Virus record (IMG/VR): IMGVR_UViG_3300018042_000051
Coordinates: 1 to 21,597 of that record
Source: a virus
Length of the DNA stretch: 21,597 nt
Direction: 5' to 3' (one strand)
Shown: positions 6,055 to 13,433 of the stretch, piece after piece
How positions within the stretch are numbered: the stretch's first letter is position 1
Layout: every line of letters starts with the position of its first letter
Made by a program: the position numbers and the translations under genes
Notes under the pieces: generated by a model
The model's input: the letters and a program-made list of their open reading frames with translations, nothing else
The model's database searches: none
Told to the model about the DNA's origin: nothing

Positions 6055-7023
6055 ATGCGCTATCTAGTGACCGGCGGTGCCGGGTTCATCGGTTCTAATC
6101 TGGTGGATGCCCTGGCCAACGCCGGGCACGAGGTCCGGGTGCTGGACAACATGTCCCGGGGGCGGGCTGACCGGCTCGACGGCCTGGGCGCCACGCTCAT
6201 CACCGGGGATATCCGCGACCCGGATGCGGTGACCGATGCCATGCAGGGCTGTGACCGGGTGATCCACGCCGCCTACGTGCAGGGCACTCAGACGTTCTAC
6301 GCCGAGCCCCGGGAAGTGCTCGACGTGGCCGTGCGCGGCATGCTCGCGGTGCTGGCGGCGTGCGAGGCCACCGGCTGCGGCCAGCTGATGCTGATCTCCT
6401 CCTCCGAGGCGTACCAGGTCGCCCCGGTGACGCCCACCCCGGAGAACGTCCCGCTGGTGGTCCCGGACGTGCTCAACCCGCGCTACAGCTACGGCGGCGG
6501 GAAGATCACGTGCGAGCTGATGGCGCTGGCCTGGCAGCGTACCGGCGTGCTGGACCGGGTGATCATCGCCCGGCCGCACAACATCTACGGGCCGGACATG
6601 GGCCGTGAGCACGTCATCCCCGAGTTCTGCCTGCGGATGAACCGGCTGGTGGCCGAGTACCCGGACCCTTCAGGCGTTGTGACGTTCGGCATTCAGGGAA
6701 CCGGTCAGGAGACCCGCTCGTTCTGCTGGGTCGATGACTGCGTGGATCAGCTGATGCTGCTGTGGGACAGGGCAGAGGAGCCGGTCAGCGTCTGCCACGT
6801 CGGAACGATGGACGAGCACACGATCGCGGACGTCGCCGGGGCGGTGGCGGCCTGCTACGGGCGGCAGATAAAGGTGGTCCCGGGCACGCTGCCGAAAGGC
6901 TCCCCGCCGCGGCGGCTGCCGGACACGGGCAAGATCCGCGCCATGGGCTGGGACCGCAGCAAGGAACGGCGGTTTGAGGCCGGCCTGGCGGATACCGTCG
7001 CCTGGTATCGCTCGCATGGCTGA
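6055..7023 (+). CDS. NAD-dependent nucleotide-sugar epimerase/dehydratase (extended SDR)
   Basis: A 322-residue extended short-chain dehydrogenase/reductase acting on a nucleotide-activated sugar in the cytoplasm. The N-terminal NAD-binding motif is GGAGFIGS (7-14); the acidic residue binding the adenine ribose is D31 after strand 2; the catalytic Ser lies in LISSSEAY (115-117) and the Tyr/Lys pair in YGGGK (Y146, K150). ARPHNIYGP and the C-terminal DTGKIRAMGW fit the UDP-glucose 4-epimerase/sugar 4-reductase group. The exact reaction (4-epimerase, dehydratase or 4-ketoreductase) cannot be read from sequence. It opens the glycan operon and overlaps the C-methyltransferase gene by 8 bases (ATGGCTGA). 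The start is set by the family's conserved N-terminus; the ribosome binding site is weak. Confidence 0.88.
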   Translation: MRYLVTGGAGFIGSNLVDALANAGHEVRVLDNMSRGRADRLDGLGATLITGDIRDPDAVTDAMQGCDRVIHAAYVQGTQTFYAEPREVLDVAVRGMLAVLAACEATGCGQLMLISSSEAYQVAPVTPTPENVPLVVPDVLNPRYSYGGGKITCELMALAWQRTGVLDRVIIARPHNIYGPDMGREHVIPEFCLRMNRLVAEYPDPSGVVTFGIQGTGQETRSFCWVDDCVDQLMLLWDRAEEPVSVCHVGTMDEHTIADVAGAVAACYGRQIKVVPGTLPKGSPPRRLPDTGKIRAMGWDRSKERRFEAGLADTVAWYRSHG

Positions 7024-8158
7024 CGTTGAGGTCACCCAGGTCCGCTACTGCGGCATCTGCCGCGGCGAGCAGCTGAAGCTGATCCTGGACCTGGGGGAGC
7101 AGCCGCTGGCCGAGCGGGAGACCGGCGGCGTGTACCCGCTGGCGCTGATGGAGTGCACCACCTGCGGCCTGGTGCAGCTGAGTCATATTGTGGACCCGGC
7201 GCAGATGTTCCCTTGCGACCACCCGTATGCCACCGGCAACACCCGGTTTCTGCGGGAGCACTTTGCGAAGCTGGCTGTCATCCTCACCCCGCGGGTCAGT
7301 TCCGGTGATCTGATCGTAGACATCGGCGCCAATGACGGCACGTTCCTGGACGCTTTCCGGCACGTCAACCGCGATGCCCGTCTGCTGGCTATTGAGCCGA
7401 CCGGGCAGGCCGCGGCGTGCCGGGCCAAGGTCATTCCGGTCGAGCAGGAGTTTTTCACCGCGGCCCTGGCCCGCAAGATCGCCCGCTACATCGGCGAGGC
7501 CAAGGTGATCGTGGCTACCAACGTGCTCGCGCACGTCCCGGACCCGCATGACTTCCTGTCCGGCGTCAGCTCGCTGCTGGCCGATGACGGAGTGTTCGTC
7601 ACCGAGAACCATGACTGGGCGTCGGTGGTCAACGGGCTCCAGGTCGACACCATCTACCACGAGCACTTGCGTTACTACTCGATCAGCTCGCTGGGTTACC
7701 TGCTGGCCATGCACGGGTTCCTGATCAGCGGCGCCGAGCCGATTGCCGCCCACGGCGGCAGCTTCCGGATCAGCGCCGTGCGCCAGCACCGGGCGTTCGG
7801 CGCCCGCGCGGGCCGGGCGCGCGACGAGCTGCGCGAGCTGATGGAGGCCAGCGCCGCGTCCGGGCCGGTGTACGGGATCGGCGCGTCCACCCGCGCGACG
7901 CCGCTTATCCATTACACGGGCATCGCGCCGCACCTGTCCAAGGTGTGTGAGGTGGCTTCCAGTGCCAAGATCGGCACGTGCATCCCGGGCACGTCCATCC
8001 CCATCGTGGATGAGAAGGCGCTGATTGAGGATCAGCCGCCGCACGCGCTGCTGCTGTCCTGGCACCTGAAGGACCACCTGGTGCCTAAGCTGCGCGCGGA
8101 CGGATATGAGGGCCGCTTCATCGTCCCGCTGCCCAAGCCGAAGGTGATTTATGGCTGA
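7016..8158 (+). CDS. deoxysugar C-methyltransferase (TcaB9/NovU-like)
   Basis: A 380-residue SAM-dependent C-methyltransferase of the family that adds a branch methyl group to 4-keto-deoxysugars linked to dTDP. Three parts are visible: an N-terminal zinc site (C12, C15, C47, C50 in YCGIC and ECTTC), a Rossmann SAM-binding domain with VDIGANDGTF (101-110), and a C-terminal domain with KPKVI near the end. The active-site signature YHEHLRYYS (214-222) is as expected for TcaB9-type enzymes, in which Tyr, His and Glu act in catalysis. The ATG at 7016 lies inside the previous gene's end, and its own end overlaps the cupin gene, so all three are likely co-translated. The part after residue 260 seems shorter than in antibiotic-pathway homologues of about 410 residues. 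Confidence 0.9.
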   Translation: MADVEVTQVRYCGICRGEQLKLILDLGEQPLAERETGGVYPLALMECTTCGLVQLSHIVDPAQMFPCDHPYATGNTRFLREHFAKLAVILTPRVSSGDLIVDIGANDGTFLDAFRHVNRDARLLAIEPTGQAAACRAKVIPVEQEFFTAALARKIARYIGEAKVIVATNVLAHVPDPHDFLSGVSSLLADDGVFVTENHDWASVVNGLQVDTIYHEHLRYYSISSLGYLLAMHGFLISGAEPIAAHGGSFRISAVRQHRAFGARAGRARDELRELMEASAASGPVYGIGASTRATPLIHYTGIAPHLSKVCEVASSAKIGTCIPGTSIPIVDEKALIEDQPPHALLLSWHLKDHLVPKLRADGYEGRFIVPLPKPKVIYG

Positions 8159-8507
8159 CAGATTTGAGGATCATCGCGGCGTCATCCAGGACCTGATCAC
8201 CCGGCGGGTCGATTCGGTCACTGAGATATTCACCAGGGCCGGGGCTGTCCGGGGTAACCACCGGCACGATTTCACTACGCAGTGGGTGTACGTGGTATAC
8301 GGGAAAATGCTGTTCGTCACTCTGGAGGACGATGGCCGGCATGAGCGCACCGAGGGCAACTCCGGCAAGCTGATCACCGAGCACGCCGGGATACCGCACG
8401 CCTGGCGCGCGATTGAGGACACGCTGGTGCTGGTGTTCACCCGCGGGCCGCGAGCCGGGGAGAACTACGAAGCGGACACCCAGCGGCTGGCGGTGCCGCT
8501 GCTGTGA
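8151..8507 (+). CDS. cupin-fold sugar isomerase/epimerase-like protein
   Basis: A 118-residue single-domain cupin. The core motif GNHRHDFTTQWVYVVYGK (about 35-52) gives the metal- or substrate-binding histidines, and a second half motif follows in ITEHAGIPHAWRAIEDTLVL. Small cupins of this pattern include dTDP-4-keto-sugar 3,4-isomerases (FdtA/WxcM type) and sugar 3,5-epimerases, which fits the neighbouring deoxysugar genes. The first codons overlap the C-methyltransferase end by 8 bases through ATGGCTGA, the same junction used one gene earlier. The substrate and the choice between isomerase and epimerase are inferred from context. Confidence 0.75.
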   Translation: MADRFEDHRGVIQDLITRRVDSVTEIFTRAGAVRGNHRHDFTTQWVYVVYGKMLFVTLEDDGRHERTEGNSGKLITEHAGIPHAWRAIEDTLVLVFTRGPRAGENYEADTQRLAVPLL

Positions 8508-8532
8508 ACTTCAATACCCGGAAGGGGTCACA

Positions 8533-8886
8533 ATGAGCTGGACAATCCCGGCTGCGAGCCTGAATTCTGCTAGCGTCCCGTCAGACGGCTCAGCAATTGA
8601 TCTGGGAAATGTGCGATCGTCTCACGGTATCGAGGTCGTGCTTGATCTGACGACGGCTAATGACACGCCGCAAGTCTGGCTGGAAGGCTCACTTGATGGC
8701 GTCAATTGGTACAGCATGAACACGCCCGCCGGTATGCCCATTTATCAGGTGCCGTCTAGCCAGCCGGCAGGGACTTACATCGTGCTGGTTATGGTTGCTA
8801 ACCAGCCTGCGCAGTACGTGCGGGCTACCAGCGACGGCCCGTCAGGCTGCGCCACCGTGACGACGCTGCATACAGCGACCGCCTGA
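8533..8886 (+). CDS. beta-rich hypothetical protein, possible virion protein
   Basis: A 117-residue protein with alternating strands and the pattern VWLEGSLDGVNWYSM, which recalls phage virion or decoration proteins built as small beta sandwiches (VTLEGSLDG...W). The N-terminus (SWTIPAASLNSASVPSDG) and Thr/Ser-rich C-terminus (CATVTTLHTATA) are consistent with an exposed structural protein. I cannot name a family. The ATG at 8533 has GAAGGGG 5 bases upstream; the frame is open further upstream into the cupin gene but without a ribosome binding site. Codon use is more AT-rich than in the sugar genes before it. Its place inside the glycan operon suggests that it is modified by, or works with, those enzymes. 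Confidence 0.55.
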   Translation: MSWTIPAASLNSASVPSDGSAIDLGNVRSSHGIEVVLDLTTANDTPQVWLEGSLDGVNWYSMNTPAGMPIYQVPSSQPAGTYIVLVMVANQPAQYVRATSDGPSGCATVTTLHTATA

Positions 8887-8892
8887 ATCGCC

Positions 8893-9432
8893 ATGACCCA
8901 GTTCAATACCGACAAGGACGTCCCGCACGGTTATCTGCCGGACTACCGGATGCTGGCTGCCCAGCTCGGCCCGGCGGCCACTGTGTGTGAGGTGGGGGTG
9001 CTGCAAGGCGGCTCACTGGACATGTGGCAGGAGCTATTCCCGGACGGCAGGGTAATCGGCGTCGACAACGACCCGGCCAGCCGGTGGCCGGACGGTACTC
9101 ACCGGATTGTCGCGAACCAGGACCATCCGCAGCTTGGGCGGCTAGTTGCCGCTGAGGCACCACAAGGCTGTGACCTTATCGTGGATGACGCCAGCCATAT
9201 TGGGCACCTGACCGCGGCGACATTCGCGCTGCTGTGGCCGCTGATCCGGCCGGGCGGCTTCTACGTGGTAGAGGACTGGGCCGATCCGTGGGTGTCGCCT
9301 GAAGTAGGCGTAGCCGATCCGGGTGACCGCCTGGTGGACTACGTGCCCGCACTGATTTCCGCGCTGCGCGAGGGAGCTGACCGGGTGACGTACACCTACG
9401 AGGGCCTGGTCATTATCCGGCGGCGGCCATGA
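8893..9432 (+). CDS. class I SAM methyltransferase, MycE/macrocin O-methyltransferase-like
   Basis: A 179-residue methyltransferase. Motif I is CEVGVLQGGSLDMW (32-45), with GVDND (56-60) as the acidic SAM-ribose position and DLIVDDASHIGH (94-105) followed by IRPGGFYVVEDW (118-129). The order EVGVxxGGSLxMW, then VDDxSH, then PGGxYVxEDW, is that of sugar O-methyltransferases such as MycE, where the DD/H residues bind metal and base. It lacks the N-terminal domain of MycE. The start is preceded by no clear ribosome binding site, 6 bases after the previous stop, so coupling is likely. The end overlaps the next gene by ATGA. A role in methylating a transferred sugar is inferred. Confidence 0.8.
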   Translation: MTQFNTDKDVPHGYLPDYRMLAAQLGPAATVCEVGVLQGGSLDMWQELFPDGRVIGVDNDPASRWPDGTHRIVANQDHPQLGRLVAAEAPQGCDLIVDDASHIGHLTAATFALLWPLIRPGGFYVVEDWADPWVSPEVGVADPGDRLVDYVPALISALREGADRVTYTYEGLVIIRRRP

Positions 9433-10037
9433 TTTCGGTGCTGTTGCCGTCCCGGGGACGGGCAGAGCTGCTGGCGCGCTCTGCCGGTTCGCTGAAGGAC
9501 ACCGCGGTCCAGGCACCGGAAATACTGGTCGCCGCCGACGATGACGATCCGGCGACCGTCCGCGCTGCCCGGCAGCTAGGCGCCCGTGTACAGGTGTGCC
9601 AGCGTGCGGGTTATGCGGGGCTGCACCTGTACTATCAGCAGCTTGCGGCTCTCGCAACGGGTGACTGGCTGCTGATCTGGAATGACGACGCGACCATGAT
9701 GACGGCCGGCTGGGATGTCCTGATCGAGACGGTGCCGGCAGGCGTCCTGGTCGCGGACGTGCCGTCCACTCAGTCCCCGTTGTGCTGTTTCCCGGCAATT
9801 CGCCGGGAGGCCGTTACGGCGCTCGGCCGGTTCAGCAGCGCTAATCCGCACGTCGACACGTTCTGGCAGGACGTCGGCCGCGCCACCGGGACGATATTTA
9901 CAGTGACGGGGTGTTTTGCCCGCCACGATGCCCCGGTGAAGCCAGATCAGGCGTACGGCTTCTACGAGCCGGGACACCAGGCGGAACTGACAGCCTGCGC
10001 AGACATTATCCGCGCCGCGTTTGCCCCGGTGGGCTGA
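9429..10037 (+). CDS. GT-A (family 2-like) glycosyltransferase
   Basis: A 202-residue single-domain glycosyltransferase. The N-terminus ISVLLPSRGRAELLARSAGS is the classic GT2 nucleotide-binding start, followed by ILVAADDDDP (32-41) and the DxD-type metal site IWNDDATMM (83-91). The C-terminal half (FWQDVG, YGFYEPGHQAE) would hold the acceptor site. It has no membrane anchor, so it acts in the cytoplasm. It starts within the previous stop (ATGA) and ends 2 bases before the next gene, which is also a GT-A enzyme. Donor and acceptor are unknown. Confidence 0.8.
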   Translation: MISVLLPSRGRAELLARSAGSLKDTAVQAPEILVAADDDDPATVRAARQLGARVQVCQRAGYAGLHLYYQQLAALATGDWLLIWNDDATMMTAGWDVLIETVPAGVLVADVPSTQSPLCCFPAIRREAVTALGRFSSANPHVDTFWQDVGRATGTIFTVTGCFARHDAPVKPDQAYGFYEPGHQAELTACADIIRAAFAPVG

Positions 10038-10039
10038 TC

Positions 10040-10666
10040 ATGCCACCGCGCTGGCAGATCCTGATTCCGACCATCCCGCACCGGCACGCCAAATTGTCTG
10101 GCCTGCTGCGCCAGCTGGATGCGCAGATGCAGCTGGGCGTACAGGTGGTGGTTTACCGGGACAACCTGGAGACGAGTTACGCGGGCAAGCTGCAAGCGCT
10201 GATGGACGCGGCGACGGGAGTGTACGTTTCCGTGCTATCTGATGATGACGGCGTGTGCCCGGATTTTCTGCCGCGGGTGTATGCGGCGATGGACAGCGGC
10301 CCGGATCAGGTGGGCTTCCGGGTCCGGTACACCGAAGCGGGGGTACGCCAGCAGCCCGTCATTCACTCGCTGACGTGCGGCGGCTGGTCTGACGACGCTG
10401 CGGAATTGCGGCGCGACATTATGTACTTCAATCCGGTTCGCCGGGAGCTAGCGCAGCGAGCCCGGTTCCGCGGGCCATACTGCGATGCTGAATGGGCAGA
10501 AGACCTGCGGGCGCTCGGCTGTATCCAGACAGAGGTATTCATCGACGCGGAAATGCTGTACTACCAGCGCGATGCCGCGGATAATTTCCACACTCCCCGT
10601 CAGCCGGCAGCCGCCGGGCAGATTTTGCCGCTGCCGCGTTATTGCTGGCTGGCTGAACTGCGATGA
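10040..10666 (+). CDS. GT-A type glycosyltransferase
   Basis: A 208-residue protein with the GT-A pattern: QILIPTIPHRHAKLSGLLRQ at the N-terminus, a Lys/Ala helix (AGKLQALMDAATG) leading into the metal site VSVLSDDDGVCPDFL (63-77), and a later acidic EWAEDLRALG stretch that fits the acceptor or catalytic-base region. The ATG at 10040 was chosen because the fold begins right there; the frame is open upstream but carries no GT features. A weak GGTGGG precedes it. The last four bases overlap the next gene (ATGA). It is shorter than most GT2 enzymes. Confidence 0.75.
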   Translation: MPPRWQILIPTIPHRHAKLSGLLRQLDAQMQLGVQVVVYRDNLETSYAGKLQALMDAATGVYVSVLSDDDGVCPDFLPRVYAAMDSGPDQVGFRVRYTEAGVRQQPVIHSLTCGGWSDDAAELRRDIMYFNPVRRELAQRARFRGPYCDAEWAEDLRALGCIQTEVFIDAEMLYYQRDAADNFHTPRQPAAAGQILPLPRYCWLAELR

Positions 10667-11352
10667 CCAGAATCCGGCAGTTCTATCATCTAGGCGCCGA
10701 CACTTTGTGGAAACCCGCGGCCCGGCAGCATATTGCCGCTTGCCACGAGGCGGCTTTGCCCGGCGCAGTCACCGTAGGGGTCACCGGAACACCCGGGCGA
10801 TCCGCACTGGCCCGGGACTGGCTAGCTGAGCAGTGGCCGCTGGCTCGCGTAAAGCTGCTTGATGGTGAGTTCGAGCAGCCGACGTTGCGGCTGGCCCGGG
10901 ATTGGGCGCTAGTGAACCCGGATGGAATGGTGCTGTACGCGCACGCCAAGGGCTCGGCAAATTTGTCCCCGGTACAGGAGGCGTGGCGGGAGTCGATGAC
11001 GATCGACGTGATCACCCGATGGCGGGAGTGCATCGCTCAGCTGTCCGCGGGGTATGACGTCGCGGGCGCGCACTGGCTGGACCCTGTGGTCTATCCGAAC
11101 ATGCTGATTGCCACCCAGGCGAACGGCGGCAGCCAGACCCCATTTTTCGGCGGGAACTTCTGGTGGGCAACCGCGGCGTATCTGATCAGCTTGCCCGTGC
11201 CCAGCGCGCTGACTCGCTGGGGCGCTGAGCGCTGGATCGGGCTCGGTCACCCGAAAGCCGCCGACATGCGGCCCGGCTGGCCCACCATCATGCTGTTCGC
11301 GGGCCCGGCTGCGGAACGAATGCTCCAGCGGGACTTCTGGTGGAGCGGATGA
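10663..11352 (+). CDS. glycan-cluster protein with HxKG and GNFWWA motifs, putative glycosyltransferase
   Basis: A 229-residue protein with two motifs that recur in an otherwise poorly characterised glycosyltransferase-like group: YAHAKGSANLS (H94, K96, G97) in the middle and FFGGNFWWATAAYLISLP (161-178) later. I recall these in bacterial and viral glycan clusters (YxHTKG and GNFWWA patterns). No metal-binding DxD is obvious in the usual place. The start overlaps the previous gene by ATGA, which makes a shared function likely. Assignment to glycan synthesis rests on the motifs plus context; the catalytic role is not established from sequence. Confidence 0.65.
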   Translation: MTRIRQFYHLGADTLWKPAARQHIAACHEAALPGAVTVGVTGTPGRSALARDWLAEQWPLARVKLLDGEFEQPTLRLARDWALVNPDGMVLYAHAKGSANLSPVQEAWRESMTIDVITRWRECIAQLSAGYDVAGAHWLDPVVYPNMLIATQANGGSQTPFFGGNFWWATAAYLISLPVPSALTRWGAERWIGLGHPKAADMRPGWPTIMLFAGPAAERMLQRDFWWSG

Positions 11353-11371
11353 CTAGCTGAGGAGAAAAATC

Positions 11372-11410
11372 GTGTTTCTGATCGGCACGGTCAGTCCCGG
11401 CTCGCCATGA
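11372..11410 (+). CDS. 12-codon leader ORF coupled to the next glycosyltransferase
   Basis: A GTG at 11372 with a strong GAGGAG site 7 bases upstream opens a 12-codon frame (VFLIGTVSPGSP) that stops at TGA 11408-11410, overlapping the ATG of the next gene (ATGA at 11407). The downstream gene lacks a good ribosome binding site of its own. The simplest reading is a leader peptide that delivers ribosomes to the next start. It may have no function as a peptide. Confidence 0.45.
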   Translation: MFLIGTVSPGSP

Positions 11411-12069
11411 TGCTGCCCGGACCCACCCCAGATTCCGCCGCGGGCATTCCCGCGGACCGCCCGCCGGCCGTCTCGGTGATCACCCCCACCTGGGGGCGGC
11501 ACGAGATGCTGATGAGCCGCTGCATTCCTTCGGTGCTGGCCCAGGAGTTCAAAGGTACCGAGCACATCATCGTCAGCGACGGCCCGGACCCGCAGCTGGC
11601 CTACCGGCTGGGGCCGAACGGGCCGGACGGGCGCCGGAACCTGCTGTACTACGAGCTGGCCTCCCACAGCCCGGATAAGCACTATGGGCACCTGGCCCGG
11701 CTGGCCGGGATTGAGTACGCCAGCGCCGACCTGATCACTTACTGCGATGATGACGACGCGCTGCGCAAATCCCACGTCAGCGAGATGGCCCGCGCGCTGA
11801 ACAACAGCCCCGAAGCCGGGTTCGCGGTCTCCCGGATGATGAGCCACGGCCCGTCCGGCCCGGCCGTGGTCGGCTGGGGCGCGCTTGGCTGCGGGAACGT
11901 CGGCACGCCGATGCTGATGCACCACCGCTGGGTGCTGGAGCACGGTACCTGGGGGCCGGCCAGCCAGTACGAGGACTGGGAGCTGGTGGAGCGCTGGCTG
12001 CACGCGGGCATCCGGTACGTGAACGTGGACGCGGAGACTTCCGACGTGTGGCCATCCGTCTTCCGCTGA
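11407..12069 (+). CDS. family 2 glycosyltransferase
   Basis: A 220-residue cytoplasmic GT2 enzyme, the clearest of the set. After a Pro-rich N-terminal tail of 20 residues comes AVSVITPTWGRHEML, then HIIVSDGPDP (53-62), the metal-binding motif TYCDDDDALRKSH (111-123) and a C-terminal EDWELVERW (189-197), the usual ED-x-D/E catalytic-base position. Donor sugar unknown. It is the last gene of the glycan operon and starts at the stop of a 12-codon leader frame. An ATG three bases further in would give nearly the same protein. Confidence 0.9.
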   Translation: MMLPGPTPDSAAGIPADRPPAVSVITPTWGRHEMLMSRCIPSVLAQEFKGTEHIIVSDGPDPQLAYRLGPNGPDGRRNLLYYELASHSPDKHYGHLARLAGIEYASADLITYCDDDDALRKSHVSEMARALNNSPEAGFAVSRMMSHGPSGPAVVGWGALGCGNVGTPMLMHHRWVLEHGTWGPASQYEDWELVERWLHAGIRYVNVDAETSDVWPSVFR

Positions 12070-12087
12070 GCTTAGAGTCCATTACGG

Positions 12088-12093
12088 TAGTGT
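12088..12093 (+). promoter_or_regulatory. putative -10 for a leaderless small gene
   Basis: TAGTGT at 12088-12093 ends 6 bases before the ATG at 12100, the spacing expected if transcription starts at the start codon. No ribosome binding site is present in between, which fits a leaderless mRNA, common in Actinobacteria. TACGGT at 12083-12088 is an alternative hexamer. Confidence 0.35.
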
Positions 12094-12099
12094 GGTGTC

Positions 12100-12291
12100 A
12101 TGCTGCCGCGAGACCAGCGCCCCGCAGAGTGCGTTTGCAAGTCGTGCGAGGAACCCATCCACCCGATGCACCCGCAGGGGATCGGCCCGGATGGCGTCGT
12201 GCGCTGGGTGTGGGCGCATAGCACCAAGGGCGGCACCACGCGCTGCATCGTGGACGGCCAGTTCGCGAAGACAATCGCGGAACCCCGCTGA
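12100..12291 (+). CDS. small cysteine-containing hypothetical protein
   Basis: A 63-residue protein with a CVCKSC cluster (C11, C13, C16), WVWAH (H39) and a later RCIVDG (C48), together a possible zinc knuckle. It has no recognised family. It lacks a ribosome binding site and seems to be leaderless. It lies between the glycan operon and the XRE/DUF5753 regulator. About 77 bases separate its stop from the regulator's start, where a good promoter is found, so it is probably its own unit. Confidence 0.6.
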   Translation: MLPRDQRPAECVCKSCEEPIHPMHPQGIGPDGVVRWVWAHSTKGGTTRCIVDGQFAKTIAEPR

Positions 12292-12303
12292 GCTTGCCCG
12301 GGA

Positions 12304-12333
12304 TTGTGCGCCGGCAATTGCCCGTGTTATTCT
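12304..12333 (+). promoter_or_regulatory. promoter of the XRE/DUF5753 regulator
   Basis: TTGTGC (12304-12309) and TATTCT (12328-12333) are separated by 18 bases, the best sigma-70-type match in the window. Transcription would start near 12340, just upstream of the AGGAG site and the GTG at 12369. This supports the shorter start chosen for the regulator gene. Confidence 0.55.
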
Positions 12334-12368
12334 CAGCCAGTTGTTACCGCAATATGCAGGAGCTGCCG

Positions 12369-13241
12369 GTGTCCCCGAGATTCAGTGAGCCAGTGCTGGA
12401 CCGCACGATCGGCCGCGATCTGCGCCAGCTGCGCCGGTCGGCGAATATTTCCGTCAGTGCGATGCAGCGGTGCATGAAGTGGTCGGAGTCCAAGGTCTCC
12501 CGGGTGGAGAACGGCCGGTCCCCGCTGGAGCTGGACCAGATCCGCGATCTGCTGGACCTGTACGGCGTCACCGATTTCCGCCGCGAGGAGCTGCTGTCGC
12601 GGGCGGCCCGGCTGGTGATGCCCTCGGGGGAGGCCAGGAACCGCGAAGGCATGCTCGGTGCCGCGTCCCAGCTGATGACCTGGGGACCGCAGCTGGTGCC
12701 GTGGGTGCTGCAAACCACGGACTTCGCCTGGGCCGCGCAGCAGGCCGCTCAGGACATCACCCGCGCCCCGCACGACGTCATCACCCGGCGCATCAGCTCG
12801 ATCCTCGCTCAGCAGGCCCGGCTGTCCGGGGACCCGCCGCTGGAGGTGCAGGCGCTGATCGGCGAGGCCGCGCTGCATCAGCGCTGCGGGACGCCGGGGG
12901 TGATGGACGCCCAGTGGGAGCAGCTGCTCGCGTTCAGCAAGCTGCCGAATGTGGCGATCCGGATTCTGCCCTGGGACGCGGAAGCCCCGTCCTGGGCAGG
13001 TGCGTTCACCTACGCCGCCTTCCCCGGCCTGCACGGGCTGCCTTCGGCGGATGCGGTGCTGACTGAGCCGCTGTACGAGGGCACCGTGCTGGCCATCGAG
13101 TCGCAGGTGCACGTCTACCGGGCCACGTTCCGGGCGCTGTGGGCGGCGGCGCGAAACGAGATGGCCAGCCGGGATCTGCTGCGGTTCCCGCCGGGCCAGC
13201 GTCAGGCGGCCGGTATTTCCTTACCGCCTGCCGCGGGGTAG
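12369..13241 (+). CDS. XRE-family regulator with DUF5753 domain (Scr1/WhiJ type)
   Basis: A 290-residue DNA-binding regulator of a family abundant in Actinobacteria, often paired with DUF397 proteins and linked to development or toxin-antitoxin-like control. Residues about 13-68 form the helix-turn-helix (IGRDLRQLRRSANIS, then KWSESKVSRVENGRSPL). Residues about 95-280 match DUF5753: VPWVLQTTDFAWAAQQA, R-x2-S-x9-R, QALIGEAALHQRCG, VMDAQWEQLLAFSKLPNVAI, IRILPW, and a C-terminal ALWAAARNEMASRDLL. The GTG at 12369 has AGGAG 7 bases upstream and gives the usual family length; the frame is open for 25 more codons, but those lie in the promoter. The small gene at 13434 has a DUF397-like end, and a true DUF397 gene lies at 16901. 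Confidence 0.9.
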   Translation: MSPRFSEPVLDRTIGRDLRQLRRSANISVSAMQRCMKWSESKVSRVENGRSPLELDQIRDLLDLYGVTDFRREELLSRAARLVMPSGEARNREGMLGAASQLMTWGPQLVPWVLQTTDFAWAAQQAAQDITRAPHDVITRRISSILAQQARLSGDPPLEVQALIGEAALHQRCGTPGVMDAQWEQLLAFSKLPNVAIRILPWDAEAPSWAGAFTYAAFPGLHGLPSADAVLTEPLYEGTVLAIESQVHVYRATFRALWAAARNEMASRDLLRFPPGQRQAAGISLPPAAG

Positions 13242-13263
13242 TCTCGGTCTGCCCGCGTCTGGA

Positions 13264-13375
13264 GGTACAGGCGGGGGGCATCGGTGGAGTAAAGAACGGG
13301 CTCGCTGGTACAGGCCGGGACAATCAAATCTGTTACAAAACCACTGTTCATACGAGGTCAGCGGCCTGCTGTAAC
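13264..13375 (+). promoter_or_regulatory. regulatory-looking intergenic region downstream of the XRE gene
   Basis: The 192 bases between the regulator and the next gene hold no plausible reading frame. Visible elements are two copies of GGTACAGGC (13264-13272 and 13307-13315), a lower-GC stretch, and an inverted pair TGTTACA (13331-13337) and TGTAAC (13370-13375). A TAGTCT -10-like hexamer at 13239-13244 lies just before them. These could be operators for the adjacent regulator; no direct support exists. Confidence 0.3.
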
Positions 13376-13433
13376 GGATCTGCTTGCCGGCACTGGCCAG
13401 CGGGCCTGTTCCTTCTCACCGAAACGAGCGCTG

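Noticed and set aside
6785-8077. A 430-codon minus-strand frame across the SDR and C-methyltransferase genes
   Set aside because: The opposite strand carries two well-conserved enzymes with intact motifs. The antisense translation is Arg/Gly/Gln-rich without domains.
12294-12368. Longer N-terminus of the XRE/DUF5753 regulator
   Set aside because: These 25 codons contain the best promoter of the window and lack a ribosome binding site; the GTG at 12369 has AGGAG and gives the normal family length.
13242-13433. Possible missed small gene after the XRE regulator
   Set aside because: All frames are short or lack a start with a ribosome binding site. Repeats and palindromes fit a regulatory region better.
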